Shown one piece after another: positions 54,209-63,916 of a DNA stretch of 64,000 nucleotides; positions within the stretch are counted from its first letter, which is position 1; each line of letters begins with the position of its first letter. The notes under the pieces were generated by a model, which saw only the letters and a program-made list of their open reading frames with translations, was not told the origin of the DNA and did no database searches. Origin of the DNA: Clostridia bacterium (GTDB lineage Bacteria > Bacillota > Clostridia > TANB77 > CAG-508). The position numbers and the translations under genes are program-made. The stretch covers positions 248,001 to 312,000 of the forward strand of contig JAGBJN010000001.1 in NCBI GenBank assembly GCA_017934475.1. The letters are read 5' to 3'.

Positions 54209-55933
54209 TTATTTTCCTAATATAAGTTTCATTTCCTCAAATCTTTTTACTTTCTTTGTAGTTGTTTTTATTAGCTCTTGATCTGTTAATATCATTTTTT
54301 GTATATGTTTATATTTAGGAAATGTTTTATTTATCTCTTTTACTTGTTCCCATATTATTTTATAAAGTTCATCTTCTTTTGCGTTTGGATATTTTTCTTT
54401 TGCAATATCTTTATTATATACAACTTTTACAGATACTGTTAAATCATTTTTGTCCTTTTCATCAGGCATTCCAAACACCATACATTCTTCTACAACATCA
54501 AGTCTATTTACTAATAATTCTAATTCTTCTGGAAATACTTTTTTACCATTTTTTAGTACAATTAAGTTCTTATCTCTTCCTGTTATTATAAGTCTTCCTC
54601 TTTTATTAAAACATCCCAAATCTCCTGTATAAAGCCATCCATCTTTTAATACTTCAGCTGTTTTTTCTGGCATTTCATAATATCCTAGAAATACATTTGG
54701 ACCTTTTACTCTTATTTCTCCTATTCCTTTTTCATCTGGATTTACAATTTCAATTGTATCATTCATCATAGGAACTCCAACTGTACCAAATTCTATATTG
54801 TCATCATTTTCTGCTGCAATAACAGGTGCTGTTTCAGATAATCCATATCCTTGAACAACTTTTATTCCAAAATCATTAAATCCTTTTGATATTTTAGGAT
54901 CTGCAGGTGCTCCACCTGATATAATATGTCTAAATTCTCCTCCTAAAGCATTTATTATTTGTTTAAATAATTTTCTTCTAACATCTATATGAAGTTTCAT
55001 TAACAAATTGCTAATTACAAGAGCAAATTTAATTAATTTTGTTTTTCCCTGTTTATCTATTTCTTTCATTACTGTTTTATAAATTGCTTCAACTAAAACA
55101 GGTACTCCAACAAAAATACTTACTTTATATTCATTTAAGTTTTGTTTTATATATCTTAATCCATCAGGAAATACTGTTTTTACTCCACATGAAATCATCA
55201 TTGCAATACATGTTGAACCAAATATATGGTGAAATGGTAAAAATGCAATATTAGTATCTGTTGATCTTACATCTTGTGAATGTTGCATTGCATATATATT
55301 TGATGCTACATTTCTTTGTGATAGCATTACAGCCTTTGATTGAGAAGTTGTTCCTGATGTAAATAGTAAAATATTCATTACATCATTTTCTATTTCAAAT
55401 TCTATATATTCTTTGTTTCCTTTTTCTATTTCTTCTTTTCCTTCTTCTATTATTGCAGAAAAACTCTCAAAAGATTCTAAATTATCCATACTAATATAAT
55501 CTTTAATATTTGTTCTTTCATTTGTTCTTATTTTACTTATCATTTCTGTTAATTTTTCATCAAATACGATTGCGTCAACTTTAGCTCTTATTAAAGAACT
55601 TTCTAACTCTTCATATTGTAAATCTTTATCAAGTGGTACTGATACTATTCCACCAAGTAAATTAGCAAAATGAGCTACTACCCATTCGTATCTATTTTTT
55701 CCTATTATTGCTATTTTCTTTCCTTTTAATCCTTTTTTATATAACCCTGTTCCGAATTTATTTATATCTTCTAAAAATCTTTTATATGTGATATTTTCAT
55801 ACTCGAAATTTTTTCTGTCTTTCCAATGTTTAATTACAAATGCTATATTATTCCCATAATTGTTTACACTATTGTAGATAACATCTTTTAAATTATTTAC
55901 TTGTTTAATTTCCTTCTTAAAGTTTTTACTCAT
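54209..55933 (-). CDS. Long-chain acyl-CoA synthetase / AMP-binding enzyme
   Basis: A 574-residue ANL-superfamily ligase that activates a fatty acid or similar carboxylate with ATP. P-loop ILLFTSGTTSQSKAVMLSQ (about 191-209), FLPFHHIFGS, VVQGYGLSETAPVIAAEN (A5), and GWLYTGDLGCFNKRGRLIIT then GRDKNLIVLKNGKKVFPEEL (A7-A8). The C-terminal Lys in TTKKVKRFEEMKL is consistent with the adenylation lysine. Single gene; substrate unknown. Confidence 0.9.
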   Translation of the reverse strand: MSKNFKKEIKQVNNLKDVIYNSVNNYGNNIAFVIKHWKDRKNFEYENITYKRFLEDINKFGTGLYKKGLKGKKIAIIGKNRYEWVVAHFANLLGGIVSVPLDKDLQYEELESSLIRAKVDAIVFDEKLTEMISKIRTNERTNIKDYISMDNLESFESFSAIIEEGKEEIEKGNKEYIEFEIENDVMNILLFTSGTTSQSKAVMLSQRNVASNIYAMQHSQDVRSTDTNIAFLPFHHIFGSTCIAMMISCGVKTVFPDGLRYIKQNLNEYKVSIFVGVPVLVEAIYKTVMKEIDKQGKTKLIKFALVISNLLMKLHIDVRRKLFKQIINALGGEFRHIISGGAPADPKISKGFNDFGIKVVQGYGLSETAPVIAAENDDNIEFGTVGVPMMNDTIEIVNPDEKGIGEIRVKGPNVFLGYYEMPEKTAEVLKDGWLYTGDLGCFNKRGRLIITGRDKNLIVLKNGKKVFPEELELLVNRLDVVEECMVFGMPDEKDKNDLTVSVKVVYNKDIAKEKYPNAKEDELYKIIWEQVKEINKTFPKYKHIQKMILTDQELIKTTTKKVKRFEEMKLILGK

Positions 55934-56022
55934 CGTTTTACCTCTTCACTTTAAATTATGCTTTTGTTATATCATATATTTTATTTTTAGTCTACTATAT
56001 ACTAATCAGTCAGTTTTTTATA

Positions 56023-56066
56023 AAAAAAGCTATAAGTCTTTTAAATCAACTAATAGCTTCTTTTCT
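56023..56066 (-). terminator. Terminator of rdgB
   Basis: AAAAGCTAT-AGT and ACTAATAGCTT form an interrupted stem just past the rdgB stop at 56071, with T-rich exit on the minus strand. Confidence 0.65.
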
Positions 56067-56070
56067 AATT

Positions 56071-56658
56071 TTATTTTTTTAATTCTTTTTCCATTTTTTT
56101 TATTGCTCTGCCTCTATGTGATACACTATTTTTTTCATCTTCTGTTGCTTGGCCAAATGTTTTTTTCAAATCATTAGAATAAAAAATACAATCATATCCA
56201 AAATCCTTATTTCCTAGTTCTTCTTTTGATATTTCTCCATATGTTTTTCCTTCAAATACTTTATAACTGCCATTTGGAAAATAGACAACTATTGTACATA
56301 TAAAATAAGCAGATCTATCTTTTCCTTCTAATTCTAATTGAAGCTTTGCTCTATTAGCCTCATTATTTCCATGCTCTCCTGCATATCTTGCACTATATAC
56401 TCCAGGCTTACCTCCTATTGAATCCACACATAATCCACTATCATCTGCTATTACAACATAATTCAATCCCTGATTTTCAAGAAATTCATGTATTGTTTTA
56501 GCTTTAATTAATGCATTTTCCTCAAAAGTTATTCCTGTTTCTTCTATTTCTTCATAAAATTCAATTTCATTTAAAGTAAGAATATCGTAATCTGTCAATA
56601 TTTCCTTAAATTCTTTTACTTTGTGTTTGTTATTTGATGCAAGTACTATTTTTTCCAT
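56071..56658 (-). CDS. rdgB: XTP/dITP diphosphatase (HAM1/RdgB)
   Basis: House-cleaning pyrophosphatase for deaminated purine NTPs. 195 residues. VLASNNKHKVKEFKEIL at the N-terminus (Ser/Asn/Lys substrate loop), ENALIKAKTIHEF, VIADDSGLCVDSIGGKPGVY then SARYAGEHG (catalytic Asp pair), and the end DFGYDCIFYSNDLKKTFGQA then SVSHRGRAIKKME. Normal length and start (AAGGAG before ATG). Confidence 0.95.
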   Translation of the reverse strand: MEKIVLASNNKHKVKEFKEILTDYDILTLNEIEFYEEIEETGITFEENALIKAKTIHEFLENQGLNYVVIADDSGLCVDSIGGKPGVYSARYAGEHGNNEANRAKLQLELEGKDRSAYFICTIVVYFPNGSYKVFEGKTYGEISKEELGNKDFGYDCIFYSNDLKKTFGQATEDEKNSVSHRGRAIKKMEKELKK

Positions 56659-56701
56659 ATTGTTCTCCTTTATAATTTTTTTATTTTCCTCATAATATCA
56701 T

Positions 56702-56732
56702 AAAAGCAAATAGTATAGTGCTATTTGCTTTA
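56702..56732 (-). terminator. Terminator of the 56740 PstS-like gene
   Basis: AAAGCAAATAG and CTATTTGCTTT form an 11-bp stem, T-rich exit on the minus strand. Confidence 0.8.
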
Positions 56733-56739
56733 TTTATAA

Positions 56740-57753
56740 TTATTTTATTTTAACATATCCACCGGCATATACAACTTCTTGTCCCTCATCTGTTAATAAC
56801 CAATCTATTAATCTTCTTACATTGCTATCTTTTGGTACATCTTTTCTTGTTACTGCATATACTACTTTTGTTAATGGATAAGTTTTATCTGTTATTGTTG
56901 CATCACTTGGTTCTACACCATTTATTTTTAAGAATTTTGCATTATCTTTTACGTATTGTTCTTTTGCATATAGATAAATTGAATATCCAATTGAATATTT
57001 ACTATTATCTCCATTTGCTACTGCATCTATTAATCCTGACATACTTGCTATTTCCATATCTGGAGACTTAGAAACTGTTTTTTCACCTTTCATAACCATT
57101 TTTTCCATTAAGTTTTCACTTCCTGAATTAGCTTCTCTTGTATATGGATATATTGGTGCATCATCTCCTCCAACTTCTTTCCAGTTTGTAATCTCACCTT
57201 TGTATATGGCTCTTATTTGGTCAAGAGTTAAAGATTGAACAGGATTTTCTTTATTTAATAAAAATACAAATCCATCATATCCTATTCCTGTGTTATCAAA
57301 TTCTACTCCTGCATCTTTTGCTTGTTGTAATATATCGTCTGATGGTTCAGATACAAATATTAAATCTTTTGTTTTGTTTATTAAACTTGCATATACTTTT
57401 GCTGATTTTCCTTGTGTATTTTCATCTAAATATTTTTGAGCTTCAGCGTCTGTGTATCCTAAAACTTTTTTTGTTATTTCTCCAACCATTGGAAGCATTG
57501 CTGTTGCTCCATCAACTTTTGGAAATTCTTCTTCTGTCATTGTAAATTTTGATGTTACATTTGTATTTGCATTTACTTCATTTGTATTTGTTTGAACATT
57601 GCTTGTTGCAGCATTTCCATTATTATTATTTGCTATTGTCTCATTTCTATCTTTATTTATCATTACAGTCACAAAAACACATAAACCTACTATTATTAAT
57701 AATAGCATTCCAACAACTATACCTGTTACATTTATTTTTTTATTTTCTTCCAT
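56740..57753 (-). CDS. PstS-like phosphate-binding-fold protein, membrane anchored
   Basis: A 337-residue extracytoplasmic binding protein with N-terminal membrane segment (about 10-32), an Asn/Thr-rich linker (about 36-70), and a PstS-type domain: PKVDGATAMLPMVGEITKKV, LIFVSEPSDDILQQAK, FVFLLNKENPVQSLTLDQIR then AIYKGEITNWKEVGGDDAPI, and the phosphate loop TREANSGSENLMEKM. Ends WLLTDEGQEVVYAGG. It overlaps the end of the upstream 57740 gene by 14 bases, so the two are coupled. No ABC permease nearby. Confidence 0.85.
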   Translation of the reverse strand: MEENKKINVTGIVVGMLLLIIVGLCVFVTVMINKDRNETIANNNNGNAATSNVQTNTNEVNANTNVTSKFTMTEEEFPKVDGATAMLPMVGEITKKVLGYTDAEAQKYLDENTQGKSAKVYASLINKTKDLIFVSEPSDDILQQAKDAGVEFDNTGIGYDGFVFLLNKENPVQSLTLDQIRAIYKGEITNWKEVGGDDAPIYPYTREANSGSENLMEKMVMKGEKTVSKSPDMEIASMSGLIDAVANGDNSKYSIGYSIYLYAKEQYVKDNAKFLKINGVEPSDATITDKTYPLTKVVYAVTRKDVPKDSNVRRLIDWLLTDEGQEVVYAGGYVKIK

Positions 57754-59839
57754 TTTTCTTCCCCCTCGTTATTCTTATAATTATAAATAATATTAAAATT
57801 AATATTAACACAAAAATTATTATTATTGTTCCTAATATAATAGGATTTTTAGTAATAAAATCAATTAAACTTCCATTATCTTTTCTTACATTTAAACCCA
57901 TTTCTTGTGAATTATTCTCATTTGTTATTATTTCTTCTTGTGTTTTATATTCTTCTGTATCTAAAGTAACTTTTGTGTTTGTTATTTTATTTACTATTTC
58001 ATTTCTTTTTGTATCATTATTATTTTGATTTTCCTCTAACATTTGTTTTGCTTCATCGCATTCGGAAGCTCCATAGATATATAATAACCCACTTTCATCA
58101 GAAGAATTATTAAAATCTATTACATATTTACCTTCTTCTACTTTACAAGTACCAACACAATGTGCTACTACGGGTATTTTACAATAATTTTTTACTACTT
58201 CATTATCGAATAATTTAATGTTCTTCTTTGAATTTTCTATCCAACTTCTTAATTTTTCAATTTGCTCTTGTTTAGTTTTTTCATCTTTTTTGCTATAATA
58301 CTCATCAGTACCATCCTGAATTTCTTTTATTTTTTTTTCATCATATGCAATCCTTGTATCTATTCTACCATATTTTTCAGCAATCTCTTTTGTTTCTTCT
58401 GAATAATATCCAACTGTTACTTCAGGATAGTTATCTGAAGGATCATATAAAACAATTCTTATATATAAATCTATATTCATCATATTAACAAACTGAACAA
58501 TTTCTTCTTCTGTTATATCTATCTTATTTCCATCTATATCTGAATTAACATATACTCTTTTTATTCCAGTATTAATCATCCCAGTTGGTGCGCCTCCAGC
58601 AACTATTGTTCTTAATATGCTATATTCATCTCTTTTCATAAGAACAATATCTTCTGGTGCGGTTTCCACACCATGTTGAGAATTTGTTGTATCTTTGTTA
58701 ACATATAAATCTTTGCCTTGTTCTGTTTCATAATAATTAATTGCAACCATTTTTCCAACTGCACACGTTTCCTTATTATCTCCATCACTTAGATAATCAT
58801 AATTCATTAAATCTCTTGTATATGTATTGCAAATTAAAGTAGCTAAACAAAATTTTTTTCCATAATAACTATTATATACTATTACTACATCTTTTTTTCC
58901 ATCAGCATCTGTATAACCTAATGTATTATTTTTATATTCTTCGATTAAAAATGTATATTCTAAAATACTTTCAATTGTCCTATTTAATTCATCTGTGCTA
59001 TTATCCCAATCTCTACCATATACCCAATTTGCTATAGTATTTTCTAAATGAATTGCTTCACTTTCTTCACCTTGTTTTTTACCAAATTTATATACATGAT
59101 GAGAAAATTCTCCATGATTTCCATTCATAAATTCCTTTATATTGTTTAAAACATATTCATCTATATCAGATAAACTCTCAGCATATTCTCCATACTTTAA
59201 GTTTTTGTATGTTTCTTTTTGAATTATAAAGTTGCTTGTTAAATTATTTACTTTAAAATCAAAATATTCCGTACTTACTGTATTATTATCATATTCATAA
59301 GCTCCTGGCCATATCTTTTGAACAAGAGGTATATCATATTTTGAAAGTTTTACATTTATTTGAAATAATTTAACATCTTTTCCTTTTAGTTTATCCATTG
59401 TGTATTTTATTATTTTTGCATTTTGAAGATCACTATCTGTTTTATATGTAATTTCTATTTTCTTTCCTTCGTTTGGAAAAATTTCAAAATAAAATACATA
59501 TTCATCTCCAACTTTTTCAAAATTTTGTATTTCTAAGTCATTTACTTTTATTTTTAATGAGTTTATAGTTAAACTACTATAACTATCTTCAAGTTTTATA
59601 CTTGCTTTTCTTACTATTTTTTCACTAGATAAATTAGTAAATAATTGCAAATTATTTATTTCTGATGTTTCTTCATTTATATCCACTTTATTATAAGTTA
59701 TTTCTATATTATTGTAATCATTTAATATAACTGGTTCACCTATAAATACTGTAGAACCTGTAGAAGCATTAGAGTTTGTAGTTATACATAATAATATAAA
59801 TAATATTGCAAATGTTATATAAATTATATATTTTTTCAT
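57740..59839 (-). CDS. Secreted, C-terminally membrane-anchored protein of unknown function
   Basis: A 699-residue surface protein. Signal peptide (about 1-25), then beta-rich domains with many Ile, Asn and Thr; a possibly catalytic patch HHVYKFGKKQGEESEAIHLE (about 240) and CLATLICNTYTRD (about 330), and a C-terminal segment with KNYCKIPVVAHCVGTCKVEE. It ends in a membrane anchor (about 669-692) and a RITRGKKNGRK tail. I do not recognise a family. Coupled to the PstS-like gene by 14 overlapping bases, suggesting a joint surface role. It has an AAAGGAGC site. Confidence 0.75.
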   Translation of the reverse strand: MKKYIIYITFAILFILLCITTNSNASTGSTVFIGEPVILNDYNNIEITYNKVDINEETSEINNLQLFTNLSSEKIVRKASIKLEDSYSSLTINSLKIKVNDLEIQNFEKVGDEYVFYFEIFPNEGKKIEITYKTDSDLQNAKIIKYTMDKLKGKDVKLFQINVKLSKYDIPLVQKIWPGAYEYDNNTVSTEYFDFKVNNLTSNFIIQKETYKNLKYGEYAESLSDIDEYVLNNIKEFMNGNHGEFSHHVYKFGKKQGEESEAIHLENTIANWVYGRDWDNSTDELNRTIESILEYTFLIEEYKNNTLGYTDADGKKDVVIVYNSYYGKKFCLATLICNTYTRDLMNYDYLSDGDNKETCAVGKMVAINYYETEQGKDLYVNKDTTNSQHGVETAPEDIVLMKRDEYSILRTIVAGGAPTGMINTGIKRVYVNSDIDGNKIDITEEEIVQFVNMMNIDLYIRIVLYDPSDNYPEVTVGYYSEETKEIAEKYGRIDTRIAYDEKKIKEIQDGTDEYYSKKDEKTKQEQIEKLRSWIENSKKNIKLFDNEVVKNYCKIPVVAHCVGTCKVEEGKYVIDFNNSSDESGLLYIYGASECDEAKQMLEENQNNNDTKRNEIVNKITNTKVTLDTEEYKTQEEIITNENNSQEMGLNVRKDNGSLIDFITKNPIILGTIIIIFVLILILILFIIIRITRGKKNGRK

Positions 59840-59908
59840 TTGTGCTCCTTTCTTACTAAAAGAATAACATTAATGTATTTTTTTTTCAATATTTATTTTA
59901 TTTTTTAT

Positions 59909-61432
59909 TTAATTATTTACATGATGTGTTACCATTGGTGTATTTAGTGTAATATTGCTAAATGTATATCCATTCTCCAAACCATAATCTATAATCATAG
60001 GAAGAGCTTCTAATACTTTTTCATTAGATCCAAAATCATGCATTAATACTACATTTACTTTATCTTTGCTCAATCCTGCTACCACATTATTATACATATC
60101 TTCTCCAGTTCTTGCCCCTCCAGCATCTCCTGAAGAAATATTCCAATCAAAGTATCTATAGCCACTATTTACTACTAATTCTGTAAGTCTTGTCATAATC
60201 CCTGGATTATAATCACTTACCGTATTCGAACTACCTCCAGGAAATCTCGTAATTGTTGCATTATATCCTGTTGAAGCAAGTATTTTTTCTTGAAGTTTTG
60301 TTATATTTTGCATATAAGTACTTTCAGATTCATAAATTGTACTGTAATCATGTGAATATCCATGTATTCCAATTGTATGTCCTTCATTATATTCTCTTTT
60401 TACAAGTTCTTCCCCTTCACTACCATAATTTAATATAAAAAAAGTTGCCTTTACATTTCTTTCTTTTAAAATATCCAATACTTTTGGAGTTATATTGGTC
60501 GATGGTCCATCATCAAACGTTAAATATATTACACCTCTTCCGTTACCTTCATCACTATTTGCTTGTTTTAAAACTTCTTCTCTAACTGTTACTTCTCTTG
60601 TTTCTATTGCTTCATTTCCACTACTATCTGTTACTTTATATGTGATTGTATATTTTCCTTCTTTTGAAGTATCTACATTTCCTATTATCGTAATTTTATC
60701 TGTAATATCACCGTCTTTTTCATCTATTGCTGTAGCCCCTTCTTCTTCATAATCATTATTAATATATACTGTTTGACTTTTTTTACCATTTAATTCTATT
60801 TCAGGTGGCACATCATCTATTATTTTCACATTTCTAATTATTTCAATGTTATTACCTGATAAATCTTCTACATAATATTTTATTTTAAAATTATTTTCAT
60901 CAATATTTTGTTTTTCTGTTTTTACTTTATCTGTAATATCACCATCATAATTATCTATTGCCTTAAATCCTGGCTCTTCATATTCTGCTGTATACGATTG
61001 ATTGAAATTTATATCTCCCTTTAAATCAATTTTCGGTTTTGTTGTATCTACAACTTTTACCATTGTTTCTTTTTTATATTCTCCAGTAATTGTATCTAAT
61101 ACATATTCTATTTTATATTCACCGATTTTTTTGTAATTTATCTCTCCTCTTATTTGTATATCATCTGTTACATCTTTAAAATGATATTTAGCTTTTGCTT
61201 TTTCAACCCTTTGATCTGTATTAACTTCAATATTCTTCATTGTTCCTATATATATGTCTGGCTTTTCAAATACAAATGTTACTAAAAAAATAACACAAAA
61301 TATTCCCATGCATATAGCTAAATATTTTAAAAGTCCATTTTTATTTTTAACAATAAATATAATTAAACCAATTAAAATTGCAAGTATTGCTGCTATCATC
61401 TCTACTACATATATTATAATATTTATCCCCAT
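59909..61432 (-). CDS. Multidomain polysaccharide deacetylase with Ig-like repeats
   Basis: A 507-residue membrane-anchored CE4 enzyme. Two N-terminal membrane segments (about 5-28 and 34-55), two or three DUF5011/Ig-like domains (about 115-280, each with a DxDGDITDK repeat: AIDNYDGDITDKVKTE and AIDEKDGDITDKITII), then NodB (about 300-490) with YLTFDDGPSTNITP, HGYSHDYSTIYES, RFPGGSSNTVSDY, DWNISSGDAGG and VLMHDFGSNEKV. Probably modifies wall glycans at the surface. A second CE4 protein is at 36735. Confidence 0.93.
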   Translation of the reverse strand: MGINIIIYVVEMIAAILAILIGLIIFIVKNKNGLLKYLAICMGIFCVIFLVTFVFEKPDIYIGTMKNIEVNTDQRVEKAKAKYHFKDVTDDIQIRGEINYKKIGEYKIEYVLDTITGEYKKETMVKVVDTTKPKIDLKGDINFNQSYTAEYEEPGFKAIDNYDGDITDKVKTEKQNIDENNFKIKYYVEDLSGNNIEIIRNVKIIDDVPPEIELNGKKSQTVYINNDYEEEGATAIDEKDGDITDKITIIGNVDTSKEGKYTITYKVTDSSGNEAIETREVTVREEVLKQANSDEGNGRGVIYLTFDDGPSTNITPKVLDILKERNVKATFFILNYGSEGEELVKREYNEGHTIGIHGYSHDYSTIYESESTYMQNITKLQEKILASTGYNATITRFPGGSSNTVSDYNPGIMTRLTELVVNSGYRYFDWNISSGDAGGARTGEDMYNNVVAGLSKDKVNVVLMHDFGSNEKVLEALPMIIDYGLENGYTFSNITLNTPMVTHHVNN

Positions 61433-61508
61433 TTATAATTCTTCCTTTTTTTGACCATTTTCTACAATATATTTTAATTTTCTTTTTAACTTAATTCAAG
61501 TACCTTTA

Positions 61509-61922
61509 TTATTCTAAATTCAAAATTTCACCATCGATATCTACTATTTCATTTATCGGAATTTCACATTTTTCCATTATTATTAAATGATTATAATCAT
61601 CAATTTTTTTTATTACTCCTGTAACTTCTTCATACTTTCCGCCTTCTTTTCTTAAATCAGGTATAAAATATGTTATTTTTACTTGTATATTTTCATTTAT
61701 TTTCTCTCTTATAATTTCAAATTTTCTATCTAATATTTCTTTTTCTTCCTCATCCAAATCTACCCTTTTACTTGTAAGTCTTCCAGTTTCTTTAATTGCA
61801 TCTCCATGCCCTGTTAATGCTGCATATGGTGCAAATTGAGCAGATCTTTCATATAAAGACATTTGAGGATGTTTTTTTGAGACATGATGAGGAAGATTTA
61901 TTATATCTTCATATTTATCCAT
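61509..61922 (-). CDS. yolD: YolD-like protein
   Basis: A 137-residue YolD-domain protein: RSAQFAPYAALTGHGDAIKE then TGRLTSKRVDLDEEEKEILD, followed by a beta-rich C-terminus. YolD proteins accompany Y-family polymerases and are thought to modulate or stabilise them. It starts 2 bases after the stop of the polymerase gene and is therefore translationally coupled to it and under the same LexA box. AGGAGG ribosome site lies inside the end of the polymerase gene. Confidence 0.9.
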   Translation of the reverse strand: MDKYEDIINLPHHVSKKHPQMSLYERSAQFAPYAALTGHGDAIKETGRLTSKRVDLDEEEKEILDRKFEIIREKINENIQVKITYFIPDLRKEGGKYEEVTGVIKKIDDYNHLIIMEKCEIPINEIVDIDGEILNLE

Positions 61923-61923
61923 T

Positions 61924-63420
61924 TTATGAATTATGACCTCCTATTTGTTTATTTCTATCTATTGTTGTTCCTCCTTCTTGCAAATTCATCCCTTTTATTA
62001 TTGCATTTTTTCCATATTTATTTTTTATATTTAACATCGCATTTTGTATTTTCTTTTCAGCCTCTTCTTTTTTATTATCCTTTTCTTTTTGTATATAACT
62101 TCCAAATAAATCTATTTGTTCAAAATTTTTTTCTTCTTTTGCTTTTTCTTCATTTGTAAGATTATTAGCTGAAATATTAACCCTTCTTGTAAGAAGATTT
62201 GGATTTATTATTCTTTCATATAGTTTCATAACTGCTTCCATTATAATTTTTGTTGATGAAGTTTTATGATCTATATTTATGGTTCCATGTGCATGTTTAG
62301 GAACCTTTCTTCCATATCTGTCTATTGTTATTTCACCTTTATAATTTTTACTTATTTCAGGATCAACTAAATTTTCTATATCATATCCTATAGTAAGAAC
62401 AAGTTGATTTGTAGCTAATCTCTTTTGTGCCAAGTCTAGCGTTAAAAGTTCTGTCATTTCTTTTACAATAAGTCTTGTTTTCTCATAATTATATGGGCAA
62501 TGTAATACTTGTCCAGAATTTAAACTTTTTGTTTCTGGTACATATGATTTTATACTTTGCATTGTACAAGGTTCCCACCCCCATGCATGATCTATTAATA
62601 ATTCTGCATTTACTCCAAATAATTTATATAATAATTCTTCATTTTCTAAAGATGCTCTAGCAACATCTCCCATTGTATATATTCTATGTTTTTCCAAGTT
62701 TCTTGCTATTCCTTTACCTACACGCCAAAAATCTGTAATTGGTCTATGACTCCATAGTAGCTTTCTGTAACTCATTTCATTAAGTTCCGCAATTCTTACT
62801 CCATTTTTATCAGGCTCAGTATGTTTTGCCCACACATCCATTGCAACTTTAGCCAAATATAAATTTGTTCCTATTCCTGCAGTAGATGTTATCCCTGTTG
62901 TTTCATATACATCATGCATTACTTTAGTTGCAAGTTCTTTTGGTGATAATTTGTAGGTCTTTAAATAATGTGTAACATCACAAAAAACTTCATCTACAGA
63001 ATAAACATATATATCTTCAGGTGAAAAATATTTTAAATACACATTATATATTCTTGTACTATAATCCATATAAAGTGCCATTCTTGGAGGTGCTGCAATA
63101 TAATCTAGTTTTAATCTTGGATTATTTTTTAGTTCCTCTGCTAAATATGATGAACCTTCAAATTCTTCATTTCTTATTTTTCTCTTTCTTTCAGAATTTA
63201 CTTCCTTTACTTTTTGTACAACCTCAAAAAGCCTTGCTCTACCTGGGATTCCATATAATTTTAGTGATGGACTTACTGCAAGGCAAATTGTTTTTTCAGT
63301 TCTACTCCTGTCAGCTACAACTAAGTTCGTAGTCATTGGATTTAATTTTCTTTCAACACATTCTACAGAAGCGTAAAAACTTTTTAAATCAATTGCAATA
63401 TATATATGTTCTTCTTTCAT
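61924..63420 (-). CDS. Y-family translesion DNA polymerase (UvrX/DinB type)
   Basis: Error-prone polymerase acting after DNA damage. The start is the ATG at 63420 (498 residues) behind AAAGGAGA; the open frame runs 12 codons further. Y-family palm motifs: IYIAIDLKSFYASVECVERK (first Asp), VVADRSRTEKTICLAVS, and VYSVDEVFCDVTHYL (Asp-Glu). The little-finger domain follows with KIIMEAVMKLYERIINPNLL. Longer than typical DinB, as in the UvrX/ImuB-like Firmicute type. LexA box upstream; yolD follows. Confidence 0.92.
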   Translation of the reverse strand: MKEEHIYIAIDLKSFYASVECVERKLNPMTTNLVVADRSRTEKTICLAVSPSLKLYGIPGRARLFEVVQKVKEVNSERKRKIRNEEFEGSSYLAEELKNNPRLKLDYIAAPPRMALYMDYSTRIYNVYLKYFSPEDIYVYSVDEVFCDVTHYLKTYKLSPKELATKVMHDVYETTGITSTAGIGTNLYLAKVAMDVWAKHTEPDKNGVRIAELNEMSYRKLLWSHRPITDFWRVGKGIARNLEKHRIYTMGDVARASLENEELLYKLFGVNAELLIDHAWGWEPCTMQSIKSYVPETKSLNSGQVLHCPYNYEKTRLIVKEMTELLTLDLAQKRLATNQLVLTIGYDIENLVDPEISKNYKGEITIDRYGRKVPKHAHGTINIDHKTSSTKIIMEAVMKLYERIINPNLLTRRVNISANNLTNEEKAKEEKNFEQIDLFGSYIQKEKDNKKEEAEKKIQNAMLNIKNKYGKNAIIKGMNLQEGGTTIDRNKQIGGHNS

Positions 63421-63432
63421 TTCTTCTCCTTT

Positions 63433-63444
63433 GAACTTATGTTC
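63433..63444. promoter_or_regulatory. LexA (SOS) operator of the polY-yolD operon
   Basis: GAACTTATGTTC, exact GAAC-N4-GTTC, 13 bases upstream of the polymerase ATG; position overlapping the promoter region fits repression. Confidence 0.75.
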
Positions 63445-63529
63445 GTATTTTATCATTTATAACATTTATTGTCAATATAAAAAAATAAAGAACTGAAAAG
63501 TAGTTATACTTTCAGTCCTTTATTTTGTG

Positions 63530-63916
63530 CTATTCTTTCTCTTGATATTCATAAATTTCCAAAATCTTTGTCATTCCAGCATTGTAATGAATGTAATTGA
63601 ACCTATCCATCTTAAAGAGCGTGACCTGCATATAATCTGTATTATGCGCTGTAAATCCTATTTCTCCTTCAAAGTGTCCCTTTTTGTTCTGAAGTTCATA
63701 GAAATTTTGCGCATAATTTGAGTAATGACCTGATGTTTCAACTTCTGTTGGCTCCATGTTGTAGTCAAAGTAGTTGAACTTAATCTCATTATAAAGAGAT
63801 TTTTCAACAAAAATCTGAATGTTGATGTTTTTGGACAGTTCATTGTAAATTACATCCCGCAATTTCTTCAATTCCTGTACCTTTAAAGGCACCCTTTTGA
63901 CACTAACTTTTCCCAT
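63530..63916 (-). CDS. Unknown ~130-residue protein, family A copy 2, early CGG
   Basis: A 128-residue homologue of the 35924 protein. Shared pattern: IQIFVEKSLYNEIKFNYFDY (against TQVFVDDKIYEELSRNGSDY), GFTAHNTDYMQVTLFKM (against SFISNCNEYMQLVEFHS) and NYIHYNAGMTKILEI (against EYIHYCSGFKQLLLI). Family and function unknown. Preceded by AGGAGG, with an upstream hairpin (AACTTG/CAAGTT) and -10-like TATAAT at the window edge. Foreign-looking codons; its only CGG is codon 20 (KKLRDVI). Confidence 0.7.
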   Translation of the reverse strand: MGKVSVKRVPLKVQELKKLRDVIYNELSKNINIQIFVEKSLYNEIKFNYFDYNMEPTEVETSGHYSNYAQNFYELQNKKGHFEGEIGFTAHNTDYMQVTLFKMDRFNYIHYNAGMTKILEIYEYQEKE

